Shown here piece by piece: positions 8,304-16,705 of a stretch of DNA of 64,000 bases. Location of the stretch: contig AP017424.1 in assembly GCA_002355495.1 (NCBI GenBank), positions 7,195,501 to 7,259,500 of the forward strand, read 5' to 3'. This DNA comes from Streptomyces laurentii (GTDB taxonomy: Bacteria > Actinomycetota > Actinomycetes > Streptomycetales > Streptomycetaceae). The notes beneath the pieces are model-generated. The model had not been told where the DNA came from and ran no database searches. It saw only the letters and a list, made by a program, of their open reading frames with translations. Both the position numbers and the translations under genes were made by a program. Within the stretch, counting starts at the first letter, position 1. Each line of letters opens with the position of its first letter.

Positions 8304-9080
8304 TCAGACCGTGAGCCGGTGCGGATCGGCCGGCACGGGGCCGGGGGTGAGCCGGGTGAAGTGTTCGAGGCGGATGATCTCGTCGCGGTCGGCTTCGGGA
8401 AGCCGGGTGAGGAGGCCGGGCAGGGCGCGCGCGGAGGCGACCTCCCCGCGGTGGGCACTGATCGCGCGCCACTTCGTCCGTACCCACGGGCCGACGTCGA
8501 CCGTCGTGGTCACCTGCGCGTCGGGTACGGCGAGCACGCTCTTCCCGACCGTCCGGAGCAGGTCGCCGAGCGGCCCGGCCCCGGTGACGGAGTGGGTGGC
8601 GGCGTACAGAGCCGCGGGCCGCCAGGGCTCGCCGGCCTCCGGGTACAGCGCCGCGACGGGGGCGGCCTCGACGGCGAGGAGCGCGAGCTGATGGGTGCGC
8701 CGGTGGTCGGGGTGCCCGGTGAGCTGGCCGACGCAGTCGTGCGTGAGCACGAGGTCGGGCCGGAAGGCGCGGATGTGGGCCACCAGCCGGCCGATCGCCT
8801 CGTCGAGGGGCGCGTCGACGAGACGCGTGGCGCCGTCCGGTGTCGACGCGGGATTACGGGCGTCGCCGTAGCCGAGCAGGAGCGGAGCGCCCGCGCCCAA
8901 GGCGGTGAGCGCGTCGGCGAGTTCGGGGATCCGGCGGCTGCCCGCGGTCCACGTGGCGGTGACGACGACGGTGCGGGCGCCCGCGGCGGCGTGCTGCGCG
9001 AGGACGCCGCCGGCCAGGAGGGATTCGTCGTCGGGGTGGGCGAAGACGCCCAGCAGGCTCGGCACATGGGCAGTCGTCAT
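8304..9080 (-). CDS. PIG-L (LmbE-like) family deacetylase
   Basis: 258 aa. The zinc site motif AHPDDE sits near residue 14 after a short hydrophobic strand, and the third ligand region appears as TGHPDHRRTHQ. This matches N-acetylglucosaminyl/mycothiol-type deacetylases (MshB, Mca, PIG-L family), which hydrolyse an N-acetyl or amide bond on sugars or conjugates. The sequence cannot separate these from general LmbE proteins, and true mshB is usually longer. The ATG at 9080 has a strong GGGAGG site. A duplicated VOC gene start lies immediately upstream on the other strand. Confidence 0.88.
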   Translation of the reverse strand: MTTAHVPSLLGVFAHPDDESLLAGGVLAQHAAAGARTVVVTATWTAGSRRIPELADALTALGAGAPLLLGYGDARNPASTPDGATRLVDAPLDEAIGRLVAHIRAFRPDLVLTHDCVGQLTGHPDHRRTHQLALLAVEAAPVAALYPEAGEPWRPAALYAATHSVTGAGPLGDLLRTVGKSVLAVPDAQVTTTVDVGPWVRTKWRAISAHRGEVASARALPGLLTRLPEADRDEIIRLEHFTRLTPGPVPADPHRLTV

Positions 9081-9132
9081 GGTGATCCTCCCGGTGGTGG
9101 CCCGCGGTGCGGGACCAGGGATGCTGATACCC

Positions 9133-9207
9133 ATGTCCTCGGTGGTGCGGAACGTGGCGATCGACTGTGCGGATGTCCACGGCCGGCCCTCTTCCGGAGC
9201 GGTGTGA
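9133..9207 (+). pseudogene. remnant of a VOC-family gene start
   Basis: ATG 9133 encodes MSSVVRNVAIDCAD and then diverges, stopping at 9207. The first ~47 bases match the first ~47 bases of the intact VOC gene at 9395 at roughly 40 positions, including the codons for VV-NVA-DC-D. It is best read as the surviving 5' end of a second, deleted copy. The rest of 9208-9394 shows nothing recognisable. Confidence 0.6.
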
Positions 9208-9394
9208 CGGGCTGTCCGGTGGATTTGAAGACCAGGCCGGGGACCGCGAGACGCAGGTGCCGCTGGAAGGGGACCACGCGCGCCCTTCCCTCTCGCGTAG
9301 TGCGTCGATGGTCCGGGCCGGGGCCTGTGTCGAATGCCCGTGCGGTTCGGCCACAAGTTGCCGACCGAGGGGAGCCCGGGGCAGGATCTCCCGC

Positions 9395-9778
9395 ATGGTT
9401 TCGGTGGTGCAGAACGTGGCGGTCGACTGTGTGGATGCCTATGAGCTGGCTCGGTTCTGGAGCGAGGCGCTCGGTTGTCCACCGCATCCGGAGAACAAGC
9501 CGGGTGACGCGGAGACCGCGGTGAACCTGCCGGAGGGCCCGCTGCTGTACTTCAATCAGGTGCCGGAGCGGAAGACGATCAAGAACCGGATTCACCTGTG
9601 CCTGCGCCCCGATACCTCGCGTGAAGAGGAGGTTGAGCGACTGCTGGGCCTCGGTGCCACCTTCGTCGCCGATCGCCGGGAACCCGATGGTGCCGGCTGG
9701 GCCGTCCTCGCCGACCCTGAAGGCAATGAATTCTGCGTTCTGCGCAGCGCGGCCGAGCGCGCGGCAATGTCTTCCTGA
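9395..9778 (+). CDS. VOC (glyoxalase-like) family protein
   Basis: 127 aa, a single vicinal-oxygen-chelate module pair of the Glyoxalase_6 type. It opens VQNVAVDCVDAYELARFWSEALG, the typical first beta-alpha unit, and ends GWAVLADPEGNEFCVL, where the Glu is the usual metal ligand. Family members range from dioxygenases to drug-binding and isomerase proteins, so the reaction is not assignable. The ATG at 9395 is preceded by AGGA. A partial copy of its 5' end lies 260 bp upstream. Confidence 0.88.
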   Translation: MVSVVQNVAVDCVDAYELARFWSEALGCPPHPENKPGDAETAVNLPEGPLLYFNQVPERKTIKNRIHLCLRPDTSREEEVERLLGLGATFVADRREPDGAGWAVLADPEGNEFCVLRSAAERAAMSS

Positions 9779-9853
9779 GGCTCACCCCGTGCGCCGTCCG
9801 ACGGGCTGAGCCTCGTCGATGGCCCGGCACGGGATCGGGACGTTGGGCGGTGT

Positions 9854-10297
9854 TTACGGGACGCCCGTAACGCTGATGATTCTGGCATCAGTGGAGTTGT
9901 ACTGGACGTAGTGATCCCACGAGGTCACGAAGACATCGCACCTGTAGCAGTCATTGCTCGCGTCGGAGAAGTAGTAGTCGTAGGTCTTCTCGGTGGTGAA
10001 GCAAAGGATGTACTGCCAGACACTGGGCCTCTCGGGAGGGCGCCACTTGTTGCTTTGGTCGTACAGCTTGTAACGCGTAATCCCCGTCGTCTTCTTTACA
10101 TCGGCGCTCGTGTAGACCCATTCGTCGCCATTCGGAGGCCAGTCCACGGTCTCGGTGAACGCGATTTTATCTCCCTCGCCGACGATCGCCCGACTCTGCT
10201 CCGTGGTGCCGTCATCTTGCGCATGACCGATCCGGAGTTCCGCTCCCCGCTCGCTGACGGCGTCCTCCCACTGGATCGCATCCTCGTCTCGATTCAT
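9854..10297 (-). CDS. orphan hypothetical protein, AT-rich gene
   Basis: 147 aa from ATG 10297 with a good AAGGA site. It contains many aromatic and polar residues (KLYDQSNKWRPPERPS, TTEKTYDYYFSDASNDCYRCD) and no recognisable catalytic motif. A CYRC pair could bind metal or form a disulfide. There is no signal peptide. Base composition is visibly less GC-rich than the neighbours, with codons ending in A/T, and the upstream region (about 10320-10360) is AT-rich. This suggests recent acquisition. I do not recognise the family. Confidence 0.7.
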   Translation of the reverse strand: MNRDEDAIQWEDAVSERGAELRIGHAQDDGTTEQSRAIVGEGDKIAFTETVDWPPNGDEWVYTSADVKKTTGITRYKLYDQSNKWRPPERPSVWQYILCFTTEKTYDYYFSDASNDCYRCDVFVTSWDHYVQYNSTDARIISVTGVP

Positions 10298-10500
10298 GGG
10301 GAATTCCTTACTCGTCGCAAGCTGTTCTCGCGTCACGGAAAATATTCCTTCATTTCAGGATGGACACCGTCCGCCTCCCACGCAAGCGGTGACCTCGCCA
10401 CGCTTCCGACCGGGCCGCCATGGGCTCCTGACACCGACACGGCCGGTCCGGCTCCGGACCGTGGCCGCCGGCACCGGCGGTGAGCGGGGACACTGGGCGC

Positions 10501-11283
10501 ATGGACACCATGGTGCGGGTCGACGGCGGTCAGGTCTGGGCGGACGACAGCGGAGGGGACGGGCTGCCACTGGTCCTGGTCCATCCCGGGGTCGGCGACT
10601 CCACGATCTGGGACCCGGTGCTCGCCTCGCTCGCCGGACGGCGGCGGGTGATCCGGTACGACGCCCGGGGGTACGGCCGTTCCCCCGCGCCGGTCACCTC
10701 GTACACCCCTTCCGCCGATCTGGCCGCGGTGGTCGAGTACTTCGGCCTGGACCGCGCGGTGCTCGTCGGCTCCAGCATGGGCGGCGCCGCCGCGCTCAGC
10801 TACACGCTCGCCGCGCCGGAGCGGGTGTCGGGCCTCGCGCTGTTCGTCCCCGGGGTCAGCGGATACGACCTCGACGAGTCCGAGATGTACCAGGAGGTCG
10901 GACGTCTCGCCGAGGCGGGCGACCTGGAGGGAATCGTCCGGCTCGGCCTCGGACTGTGGGGCCGGGCGGCGGGCGGCACACCCGAGACGGACCCGGTCGC
11001 GGCGGCGCACCTGCGGGCCGCGCTCCCCGCCTGGTTCGCCAACGTGGGCCACCAGCAGGCCGATCCGCCCGCCTTCGACCGGCTGGGCGAGATCGCCGTT
11101 CCGACCGTGCTCGCGCTGGGCGAGCTGGACCGTCCGCAGATCGTGCGCTGCGACGAGGAGGCGGCCGCCCGCATCCCCGGCTGCCGTCTGGTCCGCCTGG
11201 CGGACTCGGACCACTACCCGACGCTGCGCGTACCGGAGACCGTGGCCCGCTTGGTCGAGGAGCTGTACGCGGAGGCGAGCTAG
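10501..11283 (+). CDS. alpha/beta hydrolase
   Basis: 260 aa from ATG 10501 (GTG 10480 possible). Classic alpha/beta fold: strand with LPLVLVHPGVGDS (oxyanion region), RVIRYDARGYGRS, nucleophile elbow VGSSMGG (Ser), a late Asp in LALGELDRPQ, and catalytic His in LADSDHYPTL. This resembles the 3-oxoadipate enol-lactonase/epoxide-hydrolase-like group, but the substrate is not predictable. It is a monocistronic-looking gene followed by a hairpin at 11286-11318. Confidence 0.9.
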   Translation: MDTMVRVDGGQVWADDSGGDGLPLVLVHPGVGDSTIWDPVLASLAGRRRVIRYDARGYGRSPAPVTSYTPSADLAAVVEYFGLDRAVLVGSSMGGAAALSYTLAAPERVSGLALFVPGVSGYDLDESEMYQEVGRLAEAGDLEGIVRLGLGLWGRAAGGTPETDPVAAAHLRAALPAWFANVGHQQADPPAFDRLGEIAVPTVLALGELDRPQIVRCDEEAAARIPGCRLVRLADSDHYPTLRVPETVARLVEELYAEAS

Positions 11284-11285
11284 AG

Positions 11286-11318
11286 GTCATCTCACGTGCC
11301 ATATCGACGTGAGCTGAC
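11286..11318 (+). terminator. hairpin after alpha/beta hydrolase
   Basis: Arms CTCACGT (11291-11297) and ACGTGAG (11307-11313) are extended outwards by GTCA/TGAC with one mismatch. It begins three bases after the stop codon. Confidence 0.6.
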
Positions 11319-11350
11319 ATCGACGCTTGTGTCAGACTCCACGCGTGACC

Positions 11351-11662
11351 ATGCCGATCGGCCCCCTGATCATCTTCGATGACGACTACCACATGTACGT
11401 CCTCCGGGACCCGGTGTCCGCCGAGGCGTGGTGGGAGATGCCCGACGAGTACGCCTGTGGGTTCGACGCCCTGGCCAGGCCCTTGCGCATGACGGGTGAT
11501 CCGCATCAGGTCGCTCTTGAGCTCAGTGGTGATGAACCGGCCGAGGCGGACCTGCGTCGTCTTGTCGCCGACCACTACCAGCGGTTCCTGCCCGGGCAGG
11601 AACCGCCCCGAGCGTCCGATCTCTCACATTTCGTGGCGGGGCTTCCTGTCGAGGGCTCGTAG
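11351..11662 (+). CDS. hypothetical protein, 103 aa
   Basis: Short acidic protein (MPIGPLIIFDDDYHMYVLRD, then AEAWWEMPDEYACGFDALARPL). The start is uncertain: GTG 11345 or ATG 11351, neither with a convincing ribosome site. There is no membrane segment, signal or known motif. The pattern of an N-terminal strand, an AEAxxE(M/P)xD segment and a C-terminal helical half recurs in small actinobacterial hypothetical proteins. I infer a real gene from composition and frame, not from function. Confidence 0.6.
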   Translation: MPIGPLIIFDDDYHMYVLRDPVSAEAWWEMPDEYACGFDALARPLRMTGDPHQVALELSGDEPAEADLRRLVADHYQRFLPGQEPPRASDLSHFVAGLPVEGS

Positions 11663-11874
11663 CACGAATCCGTTCGTCCGGTAGCACATGAGCCCCTTCC
11701 TGGGGCTGCGAAGGAGTCTCCGGTCCCGCTAGCCGGAGCAGCTCCTACGAATCGCTCGGCAGTGTCAACCTCGAACATTCCAGGAAGCCCCCGCCGCGGA
11801 GTGCTCCTACCGTCGTAACTGCTCGACCGGCGGGCAGATGTCCCGCCGGACCCGACGGGGAGGGATGACCCACC

Positions 11875-12327
11875 ATGCAGATGCGCCGTACCGCCGGCCT
11901 CATGGCCACAAGCGCCACGCTCGCACTGTTCGCCACGCTCGGTTCCACCACCGGTGCCTCGGCCGCCATCTATCCGTCCGCCGACGGGTGTGTGCCCGGC
12001 GACGTGTGCCTGTACCTCAACGCCACGTCTTCCCCCTCCTTCTCCAGGTCGGTCAACTGGAGCGGCACGTACTGGAGCGAGAAGATCGTCAACAACGGGA
12101 CAGCGCAGGCAGGTTACGACCACATCCGCTTCACCGCCGAGAAGTACTCGCCCCTGGCGGGCGGGGTGGTCAAGTACAAGGGGTGCCTGCACTATGCCAC
12201 CTCGGACGGGTCGGGCGGCCAGTACAAGGTCGACCTCCCGTCGACCAACAGCTACGGTTTCTCGGTGAAGTCCCTGACGTGGGGCCCCGAGTGCGGATCC
12301 GGTGAGAAGCCGCTCCAGTACGCGTGA
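11875..12327 (+). CDS. secreted peptidase inhibitor family I36-like protein
   Basis: 150 aa. There is a Sec signal peptide: basic MQMRRT, hydrophobic core ATSATLALFATLG, cleavage after GASA. The mature part contains GCVPGDVCLYLN, a W-rich middle (VNWSGTYWSEKIVNN), a CLHYAT segment and a final Cys near the C-terminus, giving four cysteines. This matches the SMPI/I36 metalloproteinase-inhibitor fold (beta-gamma crystallin-like) common in Streptomyces. The start ATG 11875 has GGGAGGG upstream. Members may instead be structural beta-gamma crystallins, so inhibitory activity is inferred. Confidence 0.8.
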   Translation: MQMRRTAGLMATSATLALFATLGSTTGASAAIYPSADGCVPGDVCLYLNATSSPSFSRSVNWSGTYWSEKIVNNGTAQAGYDHIRFTAEKYSPLAGGVVKYKGCLHYATSDGSGGQYKVDLPSTNSYGFSVKSLTWGPECGSGEKPLQYA

Positions 12328-12542
12328 TGCGCCGATCGCCCCGGGGCAGGAGAGTCTTTGCTCGATGAGCCGGGGGAAAGCGCCGGGCCGATGGCCTGAC
12401 CAGCGCGGACTTCGCGCCCCGCTGATCCGGCTCGTGGACCGCTGACGAGCCGCCGAGCGATCACGACGACACACGGATACCGGCTGCGGGCGGCCAGGAA
12501 GGATCCGATTCTTCACCTCACCGGCCGCTCCCCGCGCTGCTC

Positions 12543-12594
12543 CTCATACCGAAGTCCCCTCGCGGTGCGCGTCGCGAGGGGACTTCGGTATGAG
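12543..12594. terminator. long perfect hairpin (bidirectional terminator)
   Basis: A perfect 22-bp inverted repeat (12543-12564 and 12573-12594) with an 8-nt loop, between the I36 gene (+) and the convergent DoxX gene (-). The rest of 12328-12620 shows no gene. Confidence 0.85.
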
Positions 12595-12620
12595 GGGCCG
12601 TCAGGCCGGTGGCCGGGGTG

Positions 12621-13120
12621 TCATCCGGGGCGGTTCTCGTCGGATCCGGAGCGTGGGGGGAGCGGTGGTGCGGGGCGGTGGAGCAGGGCCCGGGTGGCCA
12701 GGCCGCAGGCCGCGCCGACGGTCACCGCGAGGACCGCCGACCACCAGGGCCAGGGCGGCAGATCCAGGACCCGGTCCACGGAGTAGCGGCCCGGGCCGGT
12801 GAACGACAGGGCGGCCGCGAGGGCGATCAGGACCAGCGGATACTCGTATCCGTCGTGCTGTACCCACAGGCCGTTGCGCCATTTCACGGTGAGGGCGACG
12901 GTCGTCCCCCCGATCGCGCCCTTGGCGGCGAGCGGCGTCAGCGCGCCGGCGGCCGGCAGCAGGCCGGAGCCGATCTGGCCGGCCCCCGCGGCGAGCGCCG
13001 TGAGCGCCCCGCCGCGGAAGCCGTCGTGCCGGAACTCCTCGGTCCCCCGGCCAGACCGCCGCCGCCCAGCCGGAAGCTGACCTTCTGTACGCCGTGCCCG
13101 GCGATCAGCAGGCCCGCCAC
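12621..13120 (-). pseudogene. DoxX-like membrane protein, frameshifted
   Basis: DoxX-type small membrane protein. The first helix reads ILRLVAGLLIAGHGVQKVSF with the typical GHGxQK, followed by GGGGLAGG; later come KWRNGLWVQHDGYEYPLVLIALAAAL and a last hydrophobic segment. These parts are in two frames. A run of five C at 13044-13048 needs one more base to read TEEFRHDGF. The true start is unclear: the frame is open upstream to near the isochorismatase stop but has no good ATG/GTG before GTG 13120. It is the last gene of the leftward operon. DoxX proteins are linked with redox or sulfur metabolism, but the role here is unknown. Confidence 0.75.
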
Positions 13121-13160
13121 CAGACGGAGGATCAGCAGACCGGTGTCCCTGGGGTGCCGG

Positions 13161-13835
13161 TCAGCCCGCGGCGTGCGGGTCGATCATGGACTGGGCGTAG
13201 AACACCCCGAGTCCGTACGCGCCGCCGTGCTCCTTGACCACGGTCGTCGTCGCCTCGTACGTGTCGGTGCGCGCCCAGTCGCGCTGGAGCTCCAGGAGGA
13301 CCTGGAGCCAGGTGACGGGCACGGCGCCGGCGGCGGTCATCCGCTGCATGGCGTGCTCGTGGGCGGCCGGGGTGACGCCGGCGGAGGCGTCGGCGACGAC
13401 GTAGACCTCGTACCCCTGGTTGAGAGCGGAGAGCGCCGGCAGGACCAGACAGACCTCGGTCCACAGACCGGACAGGATGATCTTGGTGCGGCCGGTCGCC
13501 TTCACCGCGTCGACCAGCGCGGTGTCCTCCCACGCGTTCATGCTGGTGCGGTCGACTATCTCGTGCGCGGGGAAGACCTCGCGCAGCTGCGGCAGGATCG
13601 GACCGGAGAAGGACTCGGCGGCGACGGTGGACAGGACCACCGGGACGTCGAAGGCCTTGGCGGCCTTGGCCAGGCCGACGGTGGCGTTGATGACGGCCAC
13701 GCGGTCGCCGCTGCCGGCGCCGAAGAACATCTGCGGCTGGTGGTCGACGAACAGCATCATCGAGTTGTCGGGGGTGAGCAGGTCCGGGCTGGGCGCGGCC
13801 TGTACGGAGGCGAAGTCGAACGCGAATTCGGTCAT
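13161..13835 (-). CDS. isochorismatase-like (YcaC-type) hydrolase
   Basis: 224 aa cysteine hydrolase. The catalytic triad is visible: Asp in MMLFVDHQPQ, Lys in GRTKIILSGLW, Cys in WTEVCLVLPAL. The cis-peptide region follows, and the C-terminal extension (AMQRMTAAGAVPVTWLQVLLELQRDWAR) matches YcaC-like proteins rather than nicotinamidases or true isochorismatase. The substrate is probably an amide or carbamate. The start ATG 13835 has AAAGGAA. It sits between the amidohydrolase and DoxX genes in the same operon, so it may act on the amidohydrolase product. Confidence 0.9.
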   Translation of the reverse strand: MTEFAFDFASVQAAPSPDLLTPDNSMMLFVDHQPQMFFGAGSGDRVAVINATVGLAKAAKAFDVPVVLSTVAAESFSGPILPQLREVFPAHEIVDRTSMNAWEDTALVDAVKATGRTKIILSGLWTEVCLVLPALSALNQGYEVYVVADASAGVTPAAHEHAMQRMTAAGAVPVTWLQVLLELQRDWARTDTYEATTTVVKEHGGAYGLGVFYAQSMIDPHAAG

Positions 13836-13920
13836 GACGGGTTCCTTTCGGTGGACAACGGAAGTACGGAGGAAGGGAAGGAAGAGAGGGCGGGAGCGCG
13901 CGGGGGAGTGCCGCGGCGCG

Positions 13921-15822
13921 TCACGGCGCCAGGCAGGGGTCGAAGACCGTCGACGCGCGCGCGGCGGGGACCGCCCCGCGGGCGTCGCGCCACCGGCGGT
14001 GCTCCTCGGACTCGGCGGCGGCCTCGGCCACCAGGCCGGCCTGCCGGGCGCCGCCCGCCGACGGCGGGACGCTCGCCTGATAGCCGCCGAAGTGCGCGAC
14101 CGGGCTCCATTCCGGGCTGAGGGCGGGGACGGCCTCGTCCATGCCCTCGTAGGTGTCCGTCGCGTACACGATCCGGCCGCCGACCACCGTCAGCACGGCC
14201 TCGATGTGCGGGATGTCCTCGGCCGGCACGGTGAGGTAGTCGTGGGAGAGGACGGCGAAGTCCGCGAACCGGCCCTCCGCGAGGACGCCCTTGTCGGCCT
14301 CCTCGCCGGTGATCCGGGCCCCGCCCAGGGTGTACAGCTCCAGCGCCTTCTCGCGGGACACGAGCCGTTCGGCCGAGCGCAGCGAAAGCCCGCCGAGGAT
14401 GCGGCCGGTGACCAGCCAGTGCAGGGCGACCCAGGGGTTGTACGAGGAGACCCGGGTGGCGTCGGTGCCGGCCGCGACCGGGATCCCGAGGCGCAGCATG
14501 TCCGTGACGGGCGCCGCGTGGGAGGCGGCCTCGGCCCCGTACCGCTCGGCGAACGCGCGGCCCTGGAAGGACATCCGGTTCTGTACGCCGATGGAACCGC
14601 CGAGCGCGGCGATCCGCTCCAGGCTGTCCGGCGAGACGGTCTCGGCGTGGTCGAAGAGCCAGCGGTTGCCGTCCGGGAACAGGCCCTCGGCGGCGAGCTT
14701 CTCGAAGACGGCGAGGTCACGGCGGATGGTCTCGTCGTACGTGGCGTGCAGCCGGAAGCCCCAGCCGTTCTCCATGAGCAGCCGGACCGCGTCCTCGAAC
14801 TCGGTCTCGTAGCCGGCGGCCAGTTCGGGCCGGGGCTCGGAGAAGTTCTCGAAGTCGGCGGCGGCCCAGGTCAGGTTCTCCCCGGCGCCGTTGAGCCGCA
14901 GCCACGCGTCGCCGTCACCCGGCCGTACGGTCTCGGTCCAGCGGCGCAGGTCCGCCAGCTCCTGGCCGGGGGTCTGCGGGAAGAGGTGGTAGCCGATCCG
15001 CACGCTGAGTTCGCCGGCCCGGGCCAGCTCGGTGACCGTGGCGTAGTTCTCGGGGAAGTTCTGGAAACCGCCCGCGGCGTCGACCGCCGAGGTCAGACCG
15101 AAACGGTTCAGCTCGCGCAGGAAGTGGCGGGTGGAGATCTTCTTGTCGGCCTCGTCGAGGGCGGGCGCCTTGGCGAGGGTCGAGTAGAGGATCAGCGCGC
15201 TGGGGGCCGCGAGGAGCAGGCCGTTGGGATCACCGGCGCGATCCCGGACGATCTGCCCGCCCTTCGGGTCGGGAGTGTCCCGGGTGAACCCGGCGGCGCG
15301 CACGGCGGCCCGGTTGAGGATCGCCGACTGGTACAGATGCAGCACGAAGACGGGGGTGTCGGGCGCGGCGGCGGTGAGTTCCGCGGGGGTCGGCAGCCGG
15401 CGCTCGGCGAACTGGTCGGCGGTCCAGCCGCCGACGACGCGTATCCACTGGCCCTTGGGCGTACGTCCGGCCTGCTCGCGCAGCATGGCCAGGGCATGCC
15501 GAAGCGAGCGGACGCCGTCCCAGCGGAGCTCCAGGACGTAGTTCAGGCCGCCGCGGATGACGTGCAGATGGGAGTCGTTCAGTCCGGGGACGACCCGGCG
15601 GCCGAGCGCGTCGACGACCCGGGTCCCGGGGCCGACGAGCGCGGCGATGTCGCGGTCGTCGCCCACGGCGGCGATCCGGCCGTCGCGGATCGCGAGGGCG
15701 GTGGCGGTGGGCCGCGCCGGATCCTGGGTGTGGATCTTCCCGTTGCGCAGGACGAGCTCGGCGGGTCCTCCGTCCGGAGAGCCGTGGGCGGGGACGATCC
15801 CGCCGACGGGCATGCTGGTCAT
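13921..15822 (-). CDS. amidohydrolase family protein (YtcJ-like)
   Basis: 633 aa metal-dependent hydrolase. The N-terminal beta-sandwich (LVLRNGKIHT) is followed by the first metal motif GLNDSHLHVIRGG (HxH) near residue 85. Later metal/active-site His residues appear in RLHATYDETI and WLFDHAETVS, and the Asp in PVAAGTDATR. The C-terminal SREKALELYTLGGARITG is typical of Amidohydro_3/YtcJ proteins, which cleave N-acyl or formyl groups. The long C-terminal tail after IVYATDTYEG is family-specific. ATG 15822. An upstream CCACCGAAAG element also occurs before the isochorismatase gene. It is the third gene of the operon controlled from 17693. Confidence 0.9.
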   Translation of the reverse strand: MTSMPVGGIVPAHGSPDGGPAELVLRNGKIHTQDPARPTATALAIRDGRIAAVGDDRDIAALVGPGTRVVDALGRRVVPGLNDSHLHVIRGGLNYVLELRWDGVRSLRHALAMLREQAGRTPKGQWIRVVGGWTADQFAERRLPTPAELTAAAPDTPVFVLHLYQSAILNRAAVRAAGFTRDTPDPKGGQIVRDRAGDPNGLLLAAPSALILYSTLAKAPALDEADKKISTRHFLRELNRFGLTSAVDAAGGFQNFPENYATVTELARAGELSVRIGYHLFPQTPGQELADLRRWTETVRPGDGDAWLRLNGAGENLTWAAADFENFSEPRPELAAGYETEFEDAVRLLMENGWGFRLHATYDETIRRDLAVFEKLAAEGLFPDGNRWLFDHAETVSPDSLERIAALGGSIGVQNRMSFQGRAFAERYGAEAASHAAPVTDMLRLGIPVAAGTDATRVSSYNPWVALHWLVTGRILGGLSLRSAERLVSREKALELYTLGGARITGEEADKGVLAEGRFADFAVLSHDYLTVPAEDIPHIEAVLTVVGGRIVYATDTYEGMDEAVPALSPEWSPVAHFGGYQASVPPSAGGARQAGLVAEAAAESEEHRRWRDARGAVPAARASTVFDPCLAP

Positions 15823-15922
15823 GGCACTCGCTTTCGGTGGTGATGAGAGGGTGGGGCGGCGTCCCCGGGCCGGGCGGGGCCGGGGAACGGCTTCGGGCCT
15901 GGGCTCGGGCTCGTGCTCGGGC

Positions 15923-16705
15923 TCAGAGCGTGCGGCGCACGCCGGCCTGGCGTTCGAGATCGCGCAACTGGACGGACAGGCTGCCCTCGACGGCGTGGTG
16001 CGCGGGACCGCTGCGGCCGATGGGGAGGACCTCCTCGCCGCGCATGTCCTCCAGCATCAGCGCGAACGCCGTGTACATGGCGACGGCGGCCAGCAGCAGC
16101 CCGAGGGCGCCCGACAGAAGGCCCAGCCACTCCACGCCGGAGAGGTTGGCGACCGCGGCCACGGTGAACCGGGGCACCGCCGTGCACAGCACCAGCCACA
16201 GGGCCCGCTTGCGTCCGGCGACGACGGCCATCAGCAGGGCGAACAGCGCGAAGACGGCGTTGAGGACGCCGAGGACGCGTGTCCCGTCCGGCGGGGCGAG
16301 CACCATGTTCAGCGCACTCGCCAGCCACAGGCCCGAGAAACAGGTCATCAGCGTGGCCGCGAGCACGTCGCGGGCGCCGAACGCGAGGACACCCACCAGG
16401 AACTGGAGGACGAACGCGGGCAGGATCGCCAGGCCGACGGCCCGCCGCGCGCCGTCCTCGAAGACGCCCAGCTGGAAGCAGCCGACGATCACCGAGGCGA
16501 TGGCGACGGTGTAGAAGCCGACGGGCATCGGGGAGGCGATCGGCCGCAGGTTGACGCGGGTCATCGCGCGCAGGTCCGGCTCGAAGCGCCGTCCGCCGCG
16601 CAGCGGATCGTCGCCCGCCGCCGTCTGCTCCTCGGGCTCGTCCGTGGTGGCGTGCATGGTGAGGGGGGTGGAGTCGGTCGTCGGCTCGGTCGTCGGCTCA
16701 GGCAT
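15923..16705 (-). CDS. GPR1/FUN34/YaaH-like membrane protein
   Basis: 260 aa. An acidic Thr/Pro-rich N-terminus is followed by LRPIASPMPVGFYTVAIASVIVG and about six hydrophobic helices (for example LPAFVLQFLVGVLAFGARD, LNAVFALFALLMAVVAG, LLSGALGLLLAAVAMYTAFALML). The start of helix 1 after NLRPIA(S)P resembles the NPAPLG entrance of SatP/YaaH acetate channels, and the size fits. A small-acid uptake role is therefore suggested but not certain. Its ATG (16705) overlaps the stop of the upstream hydrolase by eight bases, implying coupled translation. Confidence 0.65.
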   Translation of the reverse strand: MPEPTTEPTTDSTPLTMHATTDEPEEQTAAGDDPLRGGRRFEPDLRAMTRVNLRPIASPMPVGFYTVAIASVIVGCFQLGVFEDGARRAVGLAILPAFVLQFLVGVLAFGARDVLAATLMTCFSGLWLASALNMVLAPPDGTRVLGVLNAVFALFALLMAVVAGRKRALWLVLCTAVPRFTVAAVANLSGVEWLGLLSGALGLLLAAVAMYTAFALMLEDMRGEEVLPIGRSGPAHHAVEGSLSVQLRDLERQAGVRRTL

